Positions 43,098-59,000 of a stretch of 64,000 bases of DNA are shown here, piece after piece. This DNA is from Osmia lignaria lignaria. Taxonomy: Eukaryota > Arthropoda > Insecta > Hymenoptera > Megachilidae. Within the stretch, counting starts at the first letter, position 1, and the number at the start of each line of letters is the position of its first letter. A program made the position numbers and the translations under genes. The notes beneath the pieces were generated by a model that was not told the origin of the DNA, made no database searches, and saw only the letters and a list, made by a program, of their open reading frames with translations. Location of the stretch: the NCBI RefSeq assembly GCF_051020975.1, contig NC_135034.1, forward strand, positions 1,798,001-1,862,000, given 5' to 3'.

Positions 43098-46000
43098 TAT
43101 ATAATGTAATATACCGATTCCTTCCCACAGATCAACGTAGATTTAATAACATCATTCATACTATATCAACACTAGGTATAATGTAATATAGTGATTACAT
43201 CCCACAGATCAAGGTACATTTAATAACAACATCATTCATACTATATCTACATTGGATATAATGTATTATACTGGTCCCTTCCCACAGATCAAGGTGCCTA
43301 CATTTAATAACAACATCATTCATACTATATCTTCATTGGATATAATGTAATATACTGATCCCTTCCCACAGGTCAATGTACATACAATAGCAAAATCGTT
43401 ATTACTATATCTACATTAGGTATAATGTAATGTATTTACTACATCCTACAGATCATTGTACATTTAATAAGATCATTCATGCTATAGCTAAATTGGATAT
43501 AATGTAATATACTCACCCCTTCCCACAGATCAAGGTACCTACATTTAATAACAATATCATTATTACTACATCTACATTAGATATAATGCAATATACGGAT
43601 TCCTTCCCACAGATCAATGTACATTTAATAACAACATCATTCATACTATAACTACATTGGATATAATGTAATATACTGATCCCTCCCCACAGATCAATGT
43701 ACATTTTATAACAACATCATTCATACTATATCTACATTCGATATAATGTAATATACTGATCCCTTCCCATACGTCAATGTACATATAATAGCAAAATCGT
43801 TATTACTATATCTACATTAGGTATAATGTAATATACTGATCCCTGCCCACAGATCAATGTACCTACATTTAATAACAATATCATTAGTACTACGTCCACA
43901 TTACATATAATGTAGTATACTGATTCCTTCTCACAGATCAGTGTAGATTTAATAACAACATCCTTCATACTATATCAACACTAGGTATAATGTAATATAC
44001 TGATCCCTTCCCACAGACCAAGGTGCCTACATTTAGTAACAATATCATTATTACTATATCTACATTAGATATAATGTAATATCCTGATCCCTGCCCACCG
44101 GTCAATGTACATTTAATAACAACATCGTTCATACTATATCCACATTAGGTATAATGTAATATAGTGATTACGTCCCACAGATCAATGTACCTACATTTAA
44201 TAACATTATCATTAATACTATATCTACATGAGACATAATGATATATACTATTCCCTGCCCACAGATCAATGTATATTTAATAGCGATATCATTATTACTA
44301 TATCTACATTAGATATAATGTTATATACTGATCCCTGCCCACAGTTCAATGTTCCTATACTTAATAACAATATCATTAGTACTATATCCACATCATATAT
44401 AATGTAATATACTGATTCCTTCCCACAGATCAACGTAGATTTAATAACAACATCATTCATACAATATCAATACTAGGTATAATGTAATATAGTGATTACA
44501 TCCCACAGATCAAGGTACATTTTATAACAACATCGTTCATACTATATCTACGGTGGATATAATGTAATATACTGATCCCTTCCCACAGACCAAGGTGCCT
44601 ACATTTAGTAACAATATCATTCATACTATATCAACACTAGGTATAATGTAATATAGTGATTACATCCCACAGATCAAGGTACATTTTATAACAACATCGT
44701 TCATACTATATCTACATTGGATATAATGTAATATAATGATCCCTTCCCACAGACCAAGGTGCCTACATTTAGTAACAATATCATTATTACTATAACTACA
44801 TTAGATATAATGTTATATACTGATCCCTGCCCACAGTTCATTGTACCTATACTTAATAACAATATCATTAGTAGTATATCCACATCATATATAATGTAAT
44901 ATACTGATTCCTTCCCACAGATCAACGTAGATTTAATAACAACATCATTCATACTATATCAACACTAGGTATAATGTAATATAGTGATTACATTCCACAG
45001 ATCAAGGTACATTTTATAACAACATCGTTCATACTATATCTACATTGGATATAATATAATATACTGATCCCTTCCGACAGATCAATGTACATTTAGTAAC
45101 ACCATCATTCATACTATATCTACACTGGATATAATACAATATACGGATTCCTCCCCACAGATCAATGTACATTTTATAACAACATCATTCATACTATATC
45201 TACATTGGATATAATGTAATATACTGATCCCTTCCCATACATCAATGTACATATAATAGCAAAATCGTTATTACTATATCTACATTACGTATAATGTAAT
45301 ATACTGATCCCTGCTCACAGATCATTGTACCTATATTTAATAACAATATCCTTAGTACTATATCCACATTACACATAATGTAATATACTGATTCCTTCCC
45401 ACAGATCAACGTACATTTAATAACAACAGCATTCATACTATATCAACACTGGGTATAACGTAATATAGTGATTACATCCCACGGATCATGGTACATTCAA
45501 TATCGATATCATTATTACTATATCTACATTAGATAAAATGTAATATACTGATCCCATCCCACAGATGAAGGTGCCTACATTTTGTAACAATATCATTATT
45601 ACTATATCTTCATTAGATATAATGTAATATACTAATCCCTGCCCACAGATCAATGTATATTTAGTAGCGATATCATTATTACTATATCTACATTGGATAT
45701 AATGTAATATACTGAACCCTCCCCACAGATCAATGTACCTACATTTAACAACAATATCATTAGTACTACGTCCACATTGCATATAATGTAATATACTGAT
45801 TCCTTGCCACAGATCAGTGTACATTTAATAACAACATCATTCATTACATATCTATATTGGGTACAATGTAATATAGTGATTACATCCCACAGATTGATGC
45901 ACATGTAATATCGATATCATTATTACTATATCTACATTAGATATAATGTAATATACTGATCCCGGCCCATAGTTCAATGTACCTATATTTAATAACAATA

Positions 46001-47628
46001 TCATTAGTACTATATCCACATCACATATAATGTAATATACTGATCCCTTCCCACAGATCAATGTACATTTAGTAACACCATCATTCATACTATATCTACA
46101 CTAGGTATAATGTAACATAGTGATTACATCCCACAGATCAATGTACATTTAATAACAACATCATTCATAATATAACTACATTGGATATAATGTAATATAC
46201 TGATCCCTTCCCACAGATCAATGTACATATAACAGCAACATCGTTAGTACTATATCTGCATTAGGTATAATGTAATCTAGTGACTACATCCCACAGATCA
46301 TTGTACGTTTAATAACACCATCATTCATGCTATAGCTAAATTGGATATAATGTAATATACTCACCCCTTCCCACAGATCAAGGTACCTACATTTAATAAC
46401 AATATCATTATTACTACATCTACATTAGATATAAAGTAATATACTGATCCCTGCCCACAGTTCAATGTACCTATATTTAATAATAATACCATTAGTACTA
46501 TATCCACATCATATATAATGTAATATACTGATTCCTTCCCACAGATCAATGTACATTTAACAACCGCATCATTCATACTATGTCTACATTGGATATAATG
46601 TAATATACTGTTCCCTTCCCACAGATCAATGTACATATAATAACAATATCATTATTACTATAACTACACTAGATATAATGTAATATACTGATTCCTTCCC
46701 TCAGATCAATGTACATTTAATATCGATATCATTATTACTATTTCTACATTAGATATAATGTAATATACTGATCCCTTCCCACAGATCAATGTACCTACAT
46801 TTAATAACAATACCATTAGTACTACGTCCACATTACATATAATGTAGTATACTGATTCCTTCTCTCAGATCAGTGTAGATTTAATAACAACATCCTTCAT
46901 ACTATATCAACACTAGGTATAATGTAATATACTGATCCCTTCCCACAGACCAAGGTGCCAACATTTAGTAACAATATCATTATTACTATATCTACATTAG
47001 ATATAATGTAATATACTGATCCCTGCCCACCGGTCAATGTACATTTAATAACAACATCGTTCATACTATATCCACATTAGGTATAATGTAATATAGTGAT
47101 TACGTCCCACAGATCAATGTACCTACATTTAATAACAATATCCTTAGTACTATATCCACATTACACATAATGTAATATACTGATTCCTTCCCACAGATCA
47201 ATGTACATTTAACAACGACATCATTCGTACTATATCTACATTGGATATAATGTAATATACTGATCCCTTCCCACAGATCAATGTACCTACATTTCATAAC
47301 AATATCCTTAGTACTATATCCACATCACACATAATGTAATATACTGATTCCTTCCCACAGAACAATGTACATTTAATAACCCCATCATTCATACTATATC
47401 TACACGAGGTATAATGTAATATAGTGATTACATCCCCCAGATCAATGTACATATAACAACAACATCATTCATACTATATCTACATTGGATATAATGTAAT
47501 ATACTGATTCCTTCCCACAGATCAATGTACATTTAATAACAACATTATTCATACTATATCTAAACTAGGTATAATGTAACATAGTGATTACATCCCACAG
47601 ATCAATGTACACTTAAAAACAACATCAT

Positions 47629-50600
47629 TCATACTATAACTACATTGGATATAATGTAATATACTGATCCCTTCCCACAGATCAAGGTATCTACATTTAA
47701 TAACAACATCATTATTACTATATATACACTAGATATAATGCAATATACGGATTCCTTCCCACAGATCAATGTACATTTAATAACAACATCATTCATACTA
47801 TATCTGCATTGGATATAATGTAATATACTGATCCCTTCCCACAGGTCAATGTACATACAATAGCAAAATCGTTATTACTATATCTACATTAGGTATAATG
47901 TAATGTATTTACTACATCCTACAGATCATTGTACATTTAATAAGATCATTCATGCTATAGCTAAATTGGATATAATGTAATATACTCACCCCTTCCCACA
48001 GATCAAGGTAGCTACATTTAATAACATTATCATTAATACTATATCTACATGAGATATAATGTTATATACTAATCCCTGCCCACAGATCAATGTATATTTA
48101 ATAGCGATATCATTATTACTATATCTACATTAGATATAATGTTATATACTGATCCCTGCCCACAGTTCAATGTACCTATACTTAATAACAATATCATTAG
48201 TACTATATCCACATCACACATAATGTAATATACTGATTCCTTCCCACAGAACAATGTACATTTAATAACCCCATCATTCATACTATATCTACACGAGGTA
48301 TAATGTAATATAGTGATTACATCCCCCAGATCAATGTACATATAACAACAACATCATTCATACTATATCTACATTGGATATAATGTAATATACTGATCCC
48401 TTCCCACAGGTCAATGTACATATAATAGTATAATTGTTATTACTATATCTACATTAGGTATAAGTTAATGTATCTACTACATCCTACAGATCATTGTACA
48501 TTTCATAACATCATTCATGCTATAGCTAAATTGGCTATAATGTAATATACTCACCCCTTCCCACAGATCAAGGTACCTACATTTAATAACAATATCATTA
48601 TTACTACATCTACATTAGATATAAAGTAATATACTGATCCCTGCCCACAGTTCAATGTACCTATATTTAATAATAATATCATTAGTACTATATCCACATC
48701 ATATATAATGTAATATACAGATTCCTTCCCACAGATCAATGTACCTACATTTAACAACAATATCATTAGTACTACGTCCACATTGCATATAATGTAATAT
48801 ACTGATTCCTTGCCACAGATCAGTGTACATTTAATAACAACATCATTCATTACATATCTATATTGGGTACAATGTAATATAGTGATTACATCCCACAGAT
48901 CGATGTACATGTAATATCGATATCATTATTACTATATCTACATTAGATATAATGTAATATACTGATCCCTGCCCATAGTTCAATGTACCTATATTTAATA
49001 ACAATATCATTAGTACTATATCCACATCACATATAATGTAATATACTGATTCCTTCCCACAGATCAATGTACATTTAATAACAACATTATTCATACTATA
49101 TCTACACTAGGTATAATGTAACATAGTGATTACATCCCACAGATCAATGTACACTTAAAAACAACATCATTCATACTATAACTACATTGGATATAATGTA
49201 ATATACTGATCCCTTCCCACAGATCAAGGTATCTACATTTAATAACAACATCATTATTACTATATATACACTAGATATAATGCAATATACGGATTCCTTC
49301 CCACAGATCAATGTACATTTACTAACAACATCATTCATACTATATCTGCATTGGATATAATGTAATATACTGATCCCTTCCCACAGGTCAATGTACATAC
49401 AATAGCAAAATCGTTATTACTATATCTACATTAGGTATAATGTAATGTATTTACTACATCCTACAGATCATTGTACATTTAATAAGATCATTCATGCTAT
49501 AGCTAAATTGGATATAATGTAATATACTCACCCCTTCCCACAGATCAAGGTAGCTACATTTAATAACATTATCATTAATACTATATCTACATGAGATATA
49601 ATGTTATATACTAATCCCTGCCCACAGATCAATGTATATTTAATAGCGATATCATTATTACTATATCTACATTAGATATAATGTTATATACTGATCCCTG
49701 CCCACAGTTCAATGTACCTATACTTAATAACAATATCATTAGTACTATATCCACATCACACATAATGTAATATACTGATTCCTTCCCACAGAACAATGTA
49801 CATTTAATAACCCCATCATTCATACTATATCTACACGAGGTATAATGTAATATAGTGATTACATCCCCCAGATCAATGTACATATAACAACAACATCATT
49901 CATACTATATCTACATTGGATATAATGTAATATACTGATCCCTTCCCACAGGTCAATGTACATATAATAGTATAATTGTTATTACTATATCTACATTAGG
50001 TATAAGTTAATGTATCTACTACATCCTACAGATCATTGTACATTTCATAACATCATTCATGCTATAGCTAAATTGGCTATAATGTAATATACTCACCCCT
50101 TCCCACAGATCAAGGTACCTACATTTAATAACAATATCATTATTACTACATCTACATTAGATATAAAGTAATATACTGATCCCTGCCCACAGTTCAATGT
50201 ACCTATATTTAATAATAATATCATTAGTACTATATCCAAATCATATATAATGTAATATACTGATTCCTTCCCACAGATCAATGTACATTAACAACAACAT
50301 CATTCATGCTATAGCTAAATTGGATATAATGTAATATACTGATCCCTGCCCACCGGTCAATGTACATTTAATAACAACATCGTTCATACTATATCCACAT
50401 TAGGTATAATGTAATATAGTGATTACGTCCCACAGATCAATGTACCTACATTTAATAACAATATCCTTAGTACTATACCCACATTACACATAATGTAATA
50501 TACTGATTCCTTCCCACAGATCAATGTACATTTAACAACAACATCATTCATACTATATCTACAATGGATATAATGTAATATACTGATCCCTGCCCATAGT

Positions 50601-52084
50601 TCAAGGTACCTATATTTAATAACAATATCATTAGTACTATATCCACATCACATATAATGTAATATACTGATTACTTCCCACAGATCAATGTACATTTAAT
50701 AACAACATTATTCATACTATATCTACACTAGGTATAATGTAACATAGTGATTACATCCCACAGATCAATGTACACTTAAAAACAACATCATTCATACTAT
50801 AACTACATTGGATATAATGTAATATACTGATCCCTTCCCACAGATCAAGGTATCTACATTTAATAACAACATCATTATTACTATATATACACTAGATATA
50901 ATGCAATATACGGATTCCTTCCCACAGATCAATGTACATTTAATAACAACATCATTCATACTATATCTGCATTGGATATAATGTAATATACTGATCCCTT
51001 CCCACAGGTCAATGTACATACAATAGCAAAATCGTTATTACTATATCTACATTAGGTATAATGTAATGTATTTACTACATCCTACAGATCATTGTACATT
51101 TAATAAGATCATTCATGCTATAGCTAAATTGGATATAATGTAATATACTCACCCCTTCCCACAGATCAAGGTAGCTACATTTAATAACATTATCATTAAT
51201 ACTATATCTACATGAGATATAATGTTATATACTAATCCCTGCCCACAGATCAATGTATATTTAATAGCGATATCATTATTACTATATCTACATTAGATAT
51301 AATGTTATATACTGATCCCTGCCCACAGTTCAATGTACCTATACTTAATAACAATATCATTAGTACTATATCCACATCACACATAATGTAATATACTGAT
51401 TCCTTCCCACAGAACAATGTACATTTAATAACCCCATCATTCATACTATATCTACACGAGGTATAATGTAATATAGTGATTACATCCCCCAGATCAATGT
51501 ACATATAACAACAACATCATTCATACTATATCTACATTGGATATAATGTAATATACTGATCCCTTCCCACAGGTCAATGTACATATAATAGTATAATTGT
51601 TATTACTATATCTACATTAGGTATAAGTTAATGTATCTACTACATCCTACAGATCATTGTACATTTCATAACATCATTCATGCTATAGCTAAATTGGCTA
51701 TAATGTAATATACTCACCCCTTCCCACAGATCAAGGTACCTACATTTAATAACAATATCATTATTACTACATCTACATTAGATATAAAGTAATATACTGA
51801 TCCCTGCCCACAGTTCAATGTACCTATATTTAATAATAATATCATTAGTACTATATCCACATCATATATAATGTAATATACTGATTCCTTCCCACAGATC
51901 AATGTACATAAACAACAACATCATTCATGCTATAGCTAAATTGGATATAATGTAATATACTGATCCCTGCCCACCGGTCAATGTACATTTAATAACAACA
52001 TCGTTCATACTATATCCACATTAGGTATAATGTAATATAGTGATTACGTCCCACAGATCAATGTACACTTAAAAACAACATCAT
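47629..52084. repeat. Second set of 1.3-1.6 kb sub-units
   Basis: Sub-units at 47,629-49,170, 49,171-50,791 and 50,792-52,084 reproduce the 1,542, 1,621 and 1,293-bp lengths of the set 9,542 bp upstream. They were therefore copied as part of the larger unit rather than expanded independently. Confidence 0.82.
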
Positions 52085-52588
52085 TCATACTATAACTACA
52101 TTCGATATAATGTAATATACTGATCCCTTCCCACAGATCAAGGTATCTACATTTAATAACAACATCATTATTACTATATATACACTAGATATAATGCAAT
52201 ATACGGACTCCTTCCCACAGATCAATGTACATTTAATAACAACATCATTCATACTATATCTGCATTGGATATAATGTAATATACTGATCCCTTCCCACAG
52301 GTCAATGTACATACAATAGCAAAATCGTTATTACTATATCTACATTAGGTATAATGTAATGTATTTACTACATCCTACAGATCATTGTACATTTAATAAG
52401 ATCATTCATGCTATAGCTAAATTGGATATAATGTAATATACTCACCCCTTCCCACAGATCAAGGTAGCTACATTTAATAACATTATCATTAATACTATAT
52501 CTACATGAGATATAATGTTATATACTAATCCCTGCCCACAGATCAATGTATATTTAATAGCGATATCATTATTACTATATCTACATTA

Positions 52589-52639
52589 GATATAATGTTA
52601 TATACTGATAACAATATCATTAGTACTATATCCACATCA
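52589..52639 (+). repeat. 51-bp truncated monomer, second copy
   Basis: It carries the same 33-bp deletion as the one at 43,047, so the deletion arose before the 9,542-bp duplication. The related block at 58.3-60.9 kb has the full-length monomer, which changes its offset to this region from 6,226 to 6,259. Confidence 0.9.
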
Positions 52640-53873
52640 TATATAATGTAATATACCGATTCCTTCCCACAGATCAACGTAGATTTAATAACATCATTCA
52701 TACTATATCAACACTAGGTATAATGTAATATAGTGATTACATCCCACAGATCAAGGTACATTTAATAACAACATCATTCATACTATATCTACATTGGATA
52801 TAATGTATTATACTGGTCCCTTCCCACAGATCAAGGTGCCTACATTTAATAACAACATCATTCATACTATATCTTCATTGGATATAATGTAATATACTGA
52901 TCCCTTCCCACAGGTCAATGTACATACAATAGCAAAATCGTTATTACTATATCTACATTAGGTATAATGTAATGTATTTACTACATCCTACAGATCATTG
53001 TACATTTAATAAGATCATTCATGCTATAGCTAAATTGGATATAATGTAATATACTCACCCCTTCCCACAGATCAAGGTACCTACATTTAATAACAATATC
53101 ATTATTACTACATCTACATTAGATATAATGCAATATACGGATTCCTTCCCACAGATCAATGTACATTTAATAACAACATCATTCATACTATAACTACATT
53201 GGATATAATGTAATATACTGATCCCTCCCCACAGATCAATGTACATTTTATAACAACATCATTCATACTATATCTACATTCGATATAATGTAATATACTG
53301 ATCCCTTCCCATACGTCAATGTACATATAATAGCAAAATCGTTATTACTATATCTACATTAGGTATAATGTAATATACTGATCCCTGCCCACAGATCAAT
53401 GTACCTACATTTAATAACAATATCATTAGTACTACGTCCACATTACATATAATGTAGTATACTGATTCCTTCTCACAGATCAGTGTAGATTTAATAACAA
53501 CATCCTTCATACTATATCAACACTAGGTATAATGTAATATACTGATCCCTTCCCACAGACCAAGGTGCCTACATTTAGTAACAATATCATTATTACTATA
53601 TCTACATTAGATATAATGTAATATCCTGATCCCTGCCCACCGGTCAATGTACATTTAATAACAACATCGTTCATACTATATCCACATTAGGTATAATGTA
53701 ATATAGTGATTACGTCCCACAGATCAATGTACCTACATTTAATAACATTATCATTAATACTATATCTACATGAGACATAATGATATATACTATTCCCTGC
53801 CCACAGATCAATGTATATTTAATAGCGATATCATTATTACTATATCTACATTAGATATAATGTTATATACTGA

Positions 53874-56095
53874 TCCCTGCCCACAGTTCAATGTTCCTAT
53901 ACTTAATAACAATATCATTAGTACTATATCCACATCATATATAATGTAATATACTGATTCCTTCCCACAGATCAACGTAGATTTAATAACAACATCATTC
54001 ATACAATATCAATACTAGGTATAATGTAATATAGTGATTACATCCCACAGATCAAGGTACATTTTATAACAACATCGTTCATACTATATCTACGGTGGAT
54101 ATAATGTAATATACTGATCCCTTCCCACAGACCAAGGTGCCTACATTTAGTAACAATATCATTCATACTATATCAACACTAGGTATAATGTAATATAGTG
54201 ATTACATCCCACAGATCAAGGTACATTTTATAACAACATCGTTCATACTATATCTACATTGGATATAATGTAATATAATGATCCCTTCCCACAGACCAAG
54301 GTGCCTACATTTAGTAACAATATCATTATTACTATAACTACATTAGATATAATGTTATATACTGATCCCTGCCCACAGTTCATTGTACCTATACTTAATA
54401 ACAATATCATTAGTAGTATATCCACATCATATATAATGTAATATACTGATTCCTTCCCACAGATCAACGTAGATTTAATAACAACATCATTCATACTATA
54501 TCAACACTAGGTATAATGTAATATAGTGATTACATTCCACAGATCAAGGTACATTTTATAACAACATCGTTCATACTATATCTACATTGGATATAATATA
54601 ATATACTGATCCCTTCCGACAGATCAATGTACATTTAGTAACACCATCATTCATACTATATCTACACTGGATATAATACAATATACGGATTCCTCCCCAC
54701 AGATCAATGTACATTTTATAACAACATCATTCATACTATATCTACATTGGATATAATGTAATATACTGATCCCTTCCCATACATCAATGTACATATAATA
54801 GCAAAATCGTTATTACTATATCTACATTACGTATAATGTAATATACTGATCCCTGCTCACAGATCATTGTACCTATATTTAATAACAATATCCTTAGTAC
54901 TATATCCACATTACACATAATGTAATATACTGATTCCTTCCCACAGATCAACGTACATTTAATAACAACAGCATTCATACTATATCAACACTGGGTATAA
55001 CGTAATATAGTGATTACATCCCACGGATCATGGTACATTCAATATCGATATCATTATTACTATATCTACATTAGATAAAATGTAATATACTGATCCCTTC
55101 CCACAGATGAAGGTGCCTACATTTTGTAACAATATCATTATTACTATATCTTCATTAGATATAATGTAATATACTAATCCCTGCCCACAGATCAATGTAT
55201 ATTTAGTAGCGATATCATTATTACTATATCTACATTGGATATAATGTAATATACTGAACCCTCCCCACAGATCAATGTACCTACATTTAACAACAATATC
55301 ATTAGTACTACGTCCACATTGCATATAATGTAATATACTGATTCCTTGCCACAGATCAGTGTACATTTAATAACAACATCATTCATTACATATCTATATT
55401 GGGTACAATGTAATATAGTGATTACATCCCACAGATTGATGTACATGTAATATCGATATCATTATTACTATATCTACATTAGATATAATGTAATATACTG
55501 ATCCCGGCCCATAGTTCAATGTACCTATATTTAATAACAATATCATTAGTACTATATCCACATCACATATAATGTAATATACTGATCCCTTCCCACAGAT
55601 CAATGTACATTTAGTAACACCATCATTCATACTATATCTACACCAGGTATAATGTAACATAGTGATTACATCCCACAGATCAATGTACATTTAATAACAA
55701 CATCATTCATAATATAACTACATTGGATATAATGTAATATACTGATCGCTTCCCACAGATCAATGTACATATAACAGCAACATCGTTAGTACTATATCTG
55801 CATTAGGTATAATGTAATCTAGTGACTACATCCCACAGATCATTGTACGTTTAATAACACCATCATTCATGCTATAGCTAAGTTGGATATAATGTAATAT
55901 ACTCACCCCTTCCCACAGATCAAGGTACCTACATTTAATAACAATATCATTATTACTACATCTTCATTAGATATAAAGTAATATACTGATCCCTGCCCAC
56001 AGTTCAATGTACCTATATTTAATAATAATATCATTAGTACTATATCCACATCATATATAATGTAATATACTGATTCCTTCCCACAGATCAATGTA
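53874..56095. repeat. 9,542-bp unit, partial and chimeric copy 3
   Basis: It follows copy 2 exactly up to about 55,031, including the private CACGGATCATGG. From about 55,095 it carries the alleles of the 13.2, 19.4 and 29.3-kb copies instead (CCCTTCCC rather than CCCATCCC before AGATGAAGG; GATTGATGTAC rather than GATTGATGCAC). The 9,542 offset itself holds to about 56,095, where the monomer order changes. Confidence 0.84.
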
Positions 56096-59000
56096 CATTA
56101 ACAACAACATCATTCATGCTATAGCTAAATTGGATATAATGTAATATACTGATCCCTGCCCACCGGTCAATGTTCATTTAATAACAACATCGTTCATACT
56201 ATATCCACATTAGGTATAATGTAATATAGTGATTACGTCCCACAGATCAATGTACCTACATTTAATAACAATATCCTTAGTACTATACCCACATTACACA
56301 TAATGTAATATACTGATTCCTTCCCACAGATCAATGTACATTTAACAACAACATCATTCATACTATAACTACATTGGATATAATGTAATATACTGATCCC
56401 TTCCCACAGATCAAGGTATCTACATTTAATAACAACATCATTATTACTATATCTACACTAGATATAATGCAATATACGGATTCCTTCGCACAGATCAATG
56501 TACATTTAATAACAACATCATTCATACTATATCTGCATTGGATATAATGTAATATACTGATCCCTGCCCACCGGTCAATGTACATTTAATAACAACATCG
56601 TTCATACTATATCCACATTAGGTATAATGTAACATAGTGATTACGTCCCACAGATCAATGTACCTACATTTAATAACAATATCCGTAGTACTATATCCAC
56701 ATTACACATAATGTAATATACTGATTCCTTCCCACAGATCAATGTACATTGAACAACAACATCATTCATACTATATCTACAATGGATATAATGTAATATA
56801 CTGATCCCTTCCCACAGATCAATGTACCTACATTTAATAACAATATCCTTAGTACTATATCCACATCACACATAATGTAATATACTGATTCCTTCCCACA
56901 GAACAATGTACATTTAATAACCCCATCATTCATACTATATCTACACGAGGTATAATGTAATATAGTGATTACATCCCCCAGATCAATGTACATATAACAA
57001 CAACATCATTCATACTATATCTACATTGGATATAATGTAATATACTGACCCCTTCCCACAGGTCAATGTACATATAATAGTATAATTGTTATTACTATAT
57101 CTACATTAGGTATAATGTAATGTATTTACTACATCCTACAGATCATTGTACATTTAATAACATCATTCATGCTATAGCTAAATTGGCTATAATGTAATAT
57201 ACTCACCCCTTCCCACAGATCAAGGTACCTACATTTAATAACAATATCATTATTACTACATCTACATTAGATATAAAGTAATATACTGATCCCTGCCCAC
57301 AGTTCAATGTACCTATATTTAATAATAATATCATTAGTACTATATCCACATCATATATAATGTAATATACTGATCCCTTCCCATACGTCAATGTACATAT
57401 AATAGCAAAATCGTTATTACTATATCTACATTAGGTATAATGTAATATACTGATCCCTGCCCACAGTTCAATGTTCCTATACTTAATAACAATATCATTA
57501 GTACTATATCCACATCATATATAATGTAATATACTGATTCCTTCCCACAGATCAACGTAGATTTAATAACAACATCATTCATACAATATCAACACTAGGT
57601 ATAATGTAATATAGTGATTACATCCCACAGATCAAGGTACATTTTATAACAACATCGTTCATACTGTATCTACATTGGATATAATGTAATATACTGATCC
57701 CTTCCCACAGATCAAGGTGCCTACATTTTGTAACAATATCATTATTACTATATCTTCATAAGATATAATGAAATATACTAATCCCTGCCCACAGATCAAT
57801 GTATATTTAGTAGCCATATCATTATTACTATATTTACATTGGATATAATGTAATATACTGAACCCTCCCCACAGATCAATGTACCTATATTTAACAACAA
57901 CATCATTAGTACTACGTCCACATTGCATATAATGTAATATACTGATTCCTTGCCACAGATCAGTGTCCATTTAATAACAACATCATTCATTACATATCTA
58001 CATGGGGCACAATGTAATATAGTGATTACATCCCACAGAACAATGTACATGTAATATCGATATCATTATTACTATATCTACATTAGATATAATGTAATAT
58101 ACTGATCCCTGCCCATAGTTCCATGTACCTATATTTAATAACAATATCATTAGTACTATATCCACGTCACATATAATGTAATATACTGATTCCTTCCCAC
58201 AGATCAATGTACATTTAATAACAACATTATTCATACTATATCTACACTATTTATAATGTAACATAGTGATTACATCCCACAGATCAAGGTACATTTAATA
58301 ACAACATCGTTCATACTGTATCTACATTGGATATAATGTAATATACTGATCCCTTCCCACAGATCAAGGTATCTACATTTAATAACAACATCATTATTAC
58401 TATATATACACTAGATATAATGCAATATACGGATTCCTTCCCACAGATCAATGTACATTTAATAACAACATCATTCATACTATATCTGCATTGGATATAA
58501 TGTAATATACTGATCCCTTCCCACAGGTCAATGTACATACAATAGCAAAATCGTTATTACTATATCTACATTAGGTATAATGTAATGTATTTACTACATC
58601 CTACAGATCATTGTACATTTAATAAGATCATTCATGCTATAGCTAAATTGGATATAATGTAATATACTCACCCCTTCCCACAGATCAAGGTAGCTACATT
58701 TAATAACATTATCATTAATACTATATCTACATGAGATATAATGTTATATACTAATCCCTGCCCACAGATCAATGTATATTTAATAGCGATATCATTATTA
58801 CTATATCTACATTAGATATAATGTTATATACTGATCCCTGCCCACAGTTCAATGTACCTATACTTAATAACAATATCATTAGTACTATATCCACATCATA
58901 TATAATGTAATATACCGATTCCTTCCCACAGATCAACGTAGATTTAATAACATCATTCATACTATATCAACACTAGGTATAATGTAATATAGTGATTACA

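Larger units (their letters stand above)
34790..44331. repeat. 9,542-bp higher-order unit, copy 1
   Basis: Rare markers recur exactly 9,542 bp later, among them CCAAATCATATAT near 40,694, ACGGACTCC near 42,661, GTACATAAACAAC near 42,363, ACATTCGATAT near 42,557 and 43,735, and AATATCCTGATCC near 44,083. Seven differences from copy 2 were seen between 34,929 and 35,947, and none in the positions sampled from about 36.0 to 44.2 kb. The unit holds about 118 monomers, including three and a half 1.3-1.6 kb sub-units. The boundary is the nearest monomer at which the constant offset starts. Confidence 0.88.
44332..53873. repeat. 9,542-bp higher-order unit, copy 2
   Basis: It is directly tandem to copy 1, with all private markers reproduced at a constant offset. 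It differs from copy 1 at positions matching 34,929, 35,452, 35,534, 35,699, 35,909, 35,941 and 35,947 (here 44,471 to 45,489). At these seven sites it agrees with copy 3. Confidence 0.88.
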
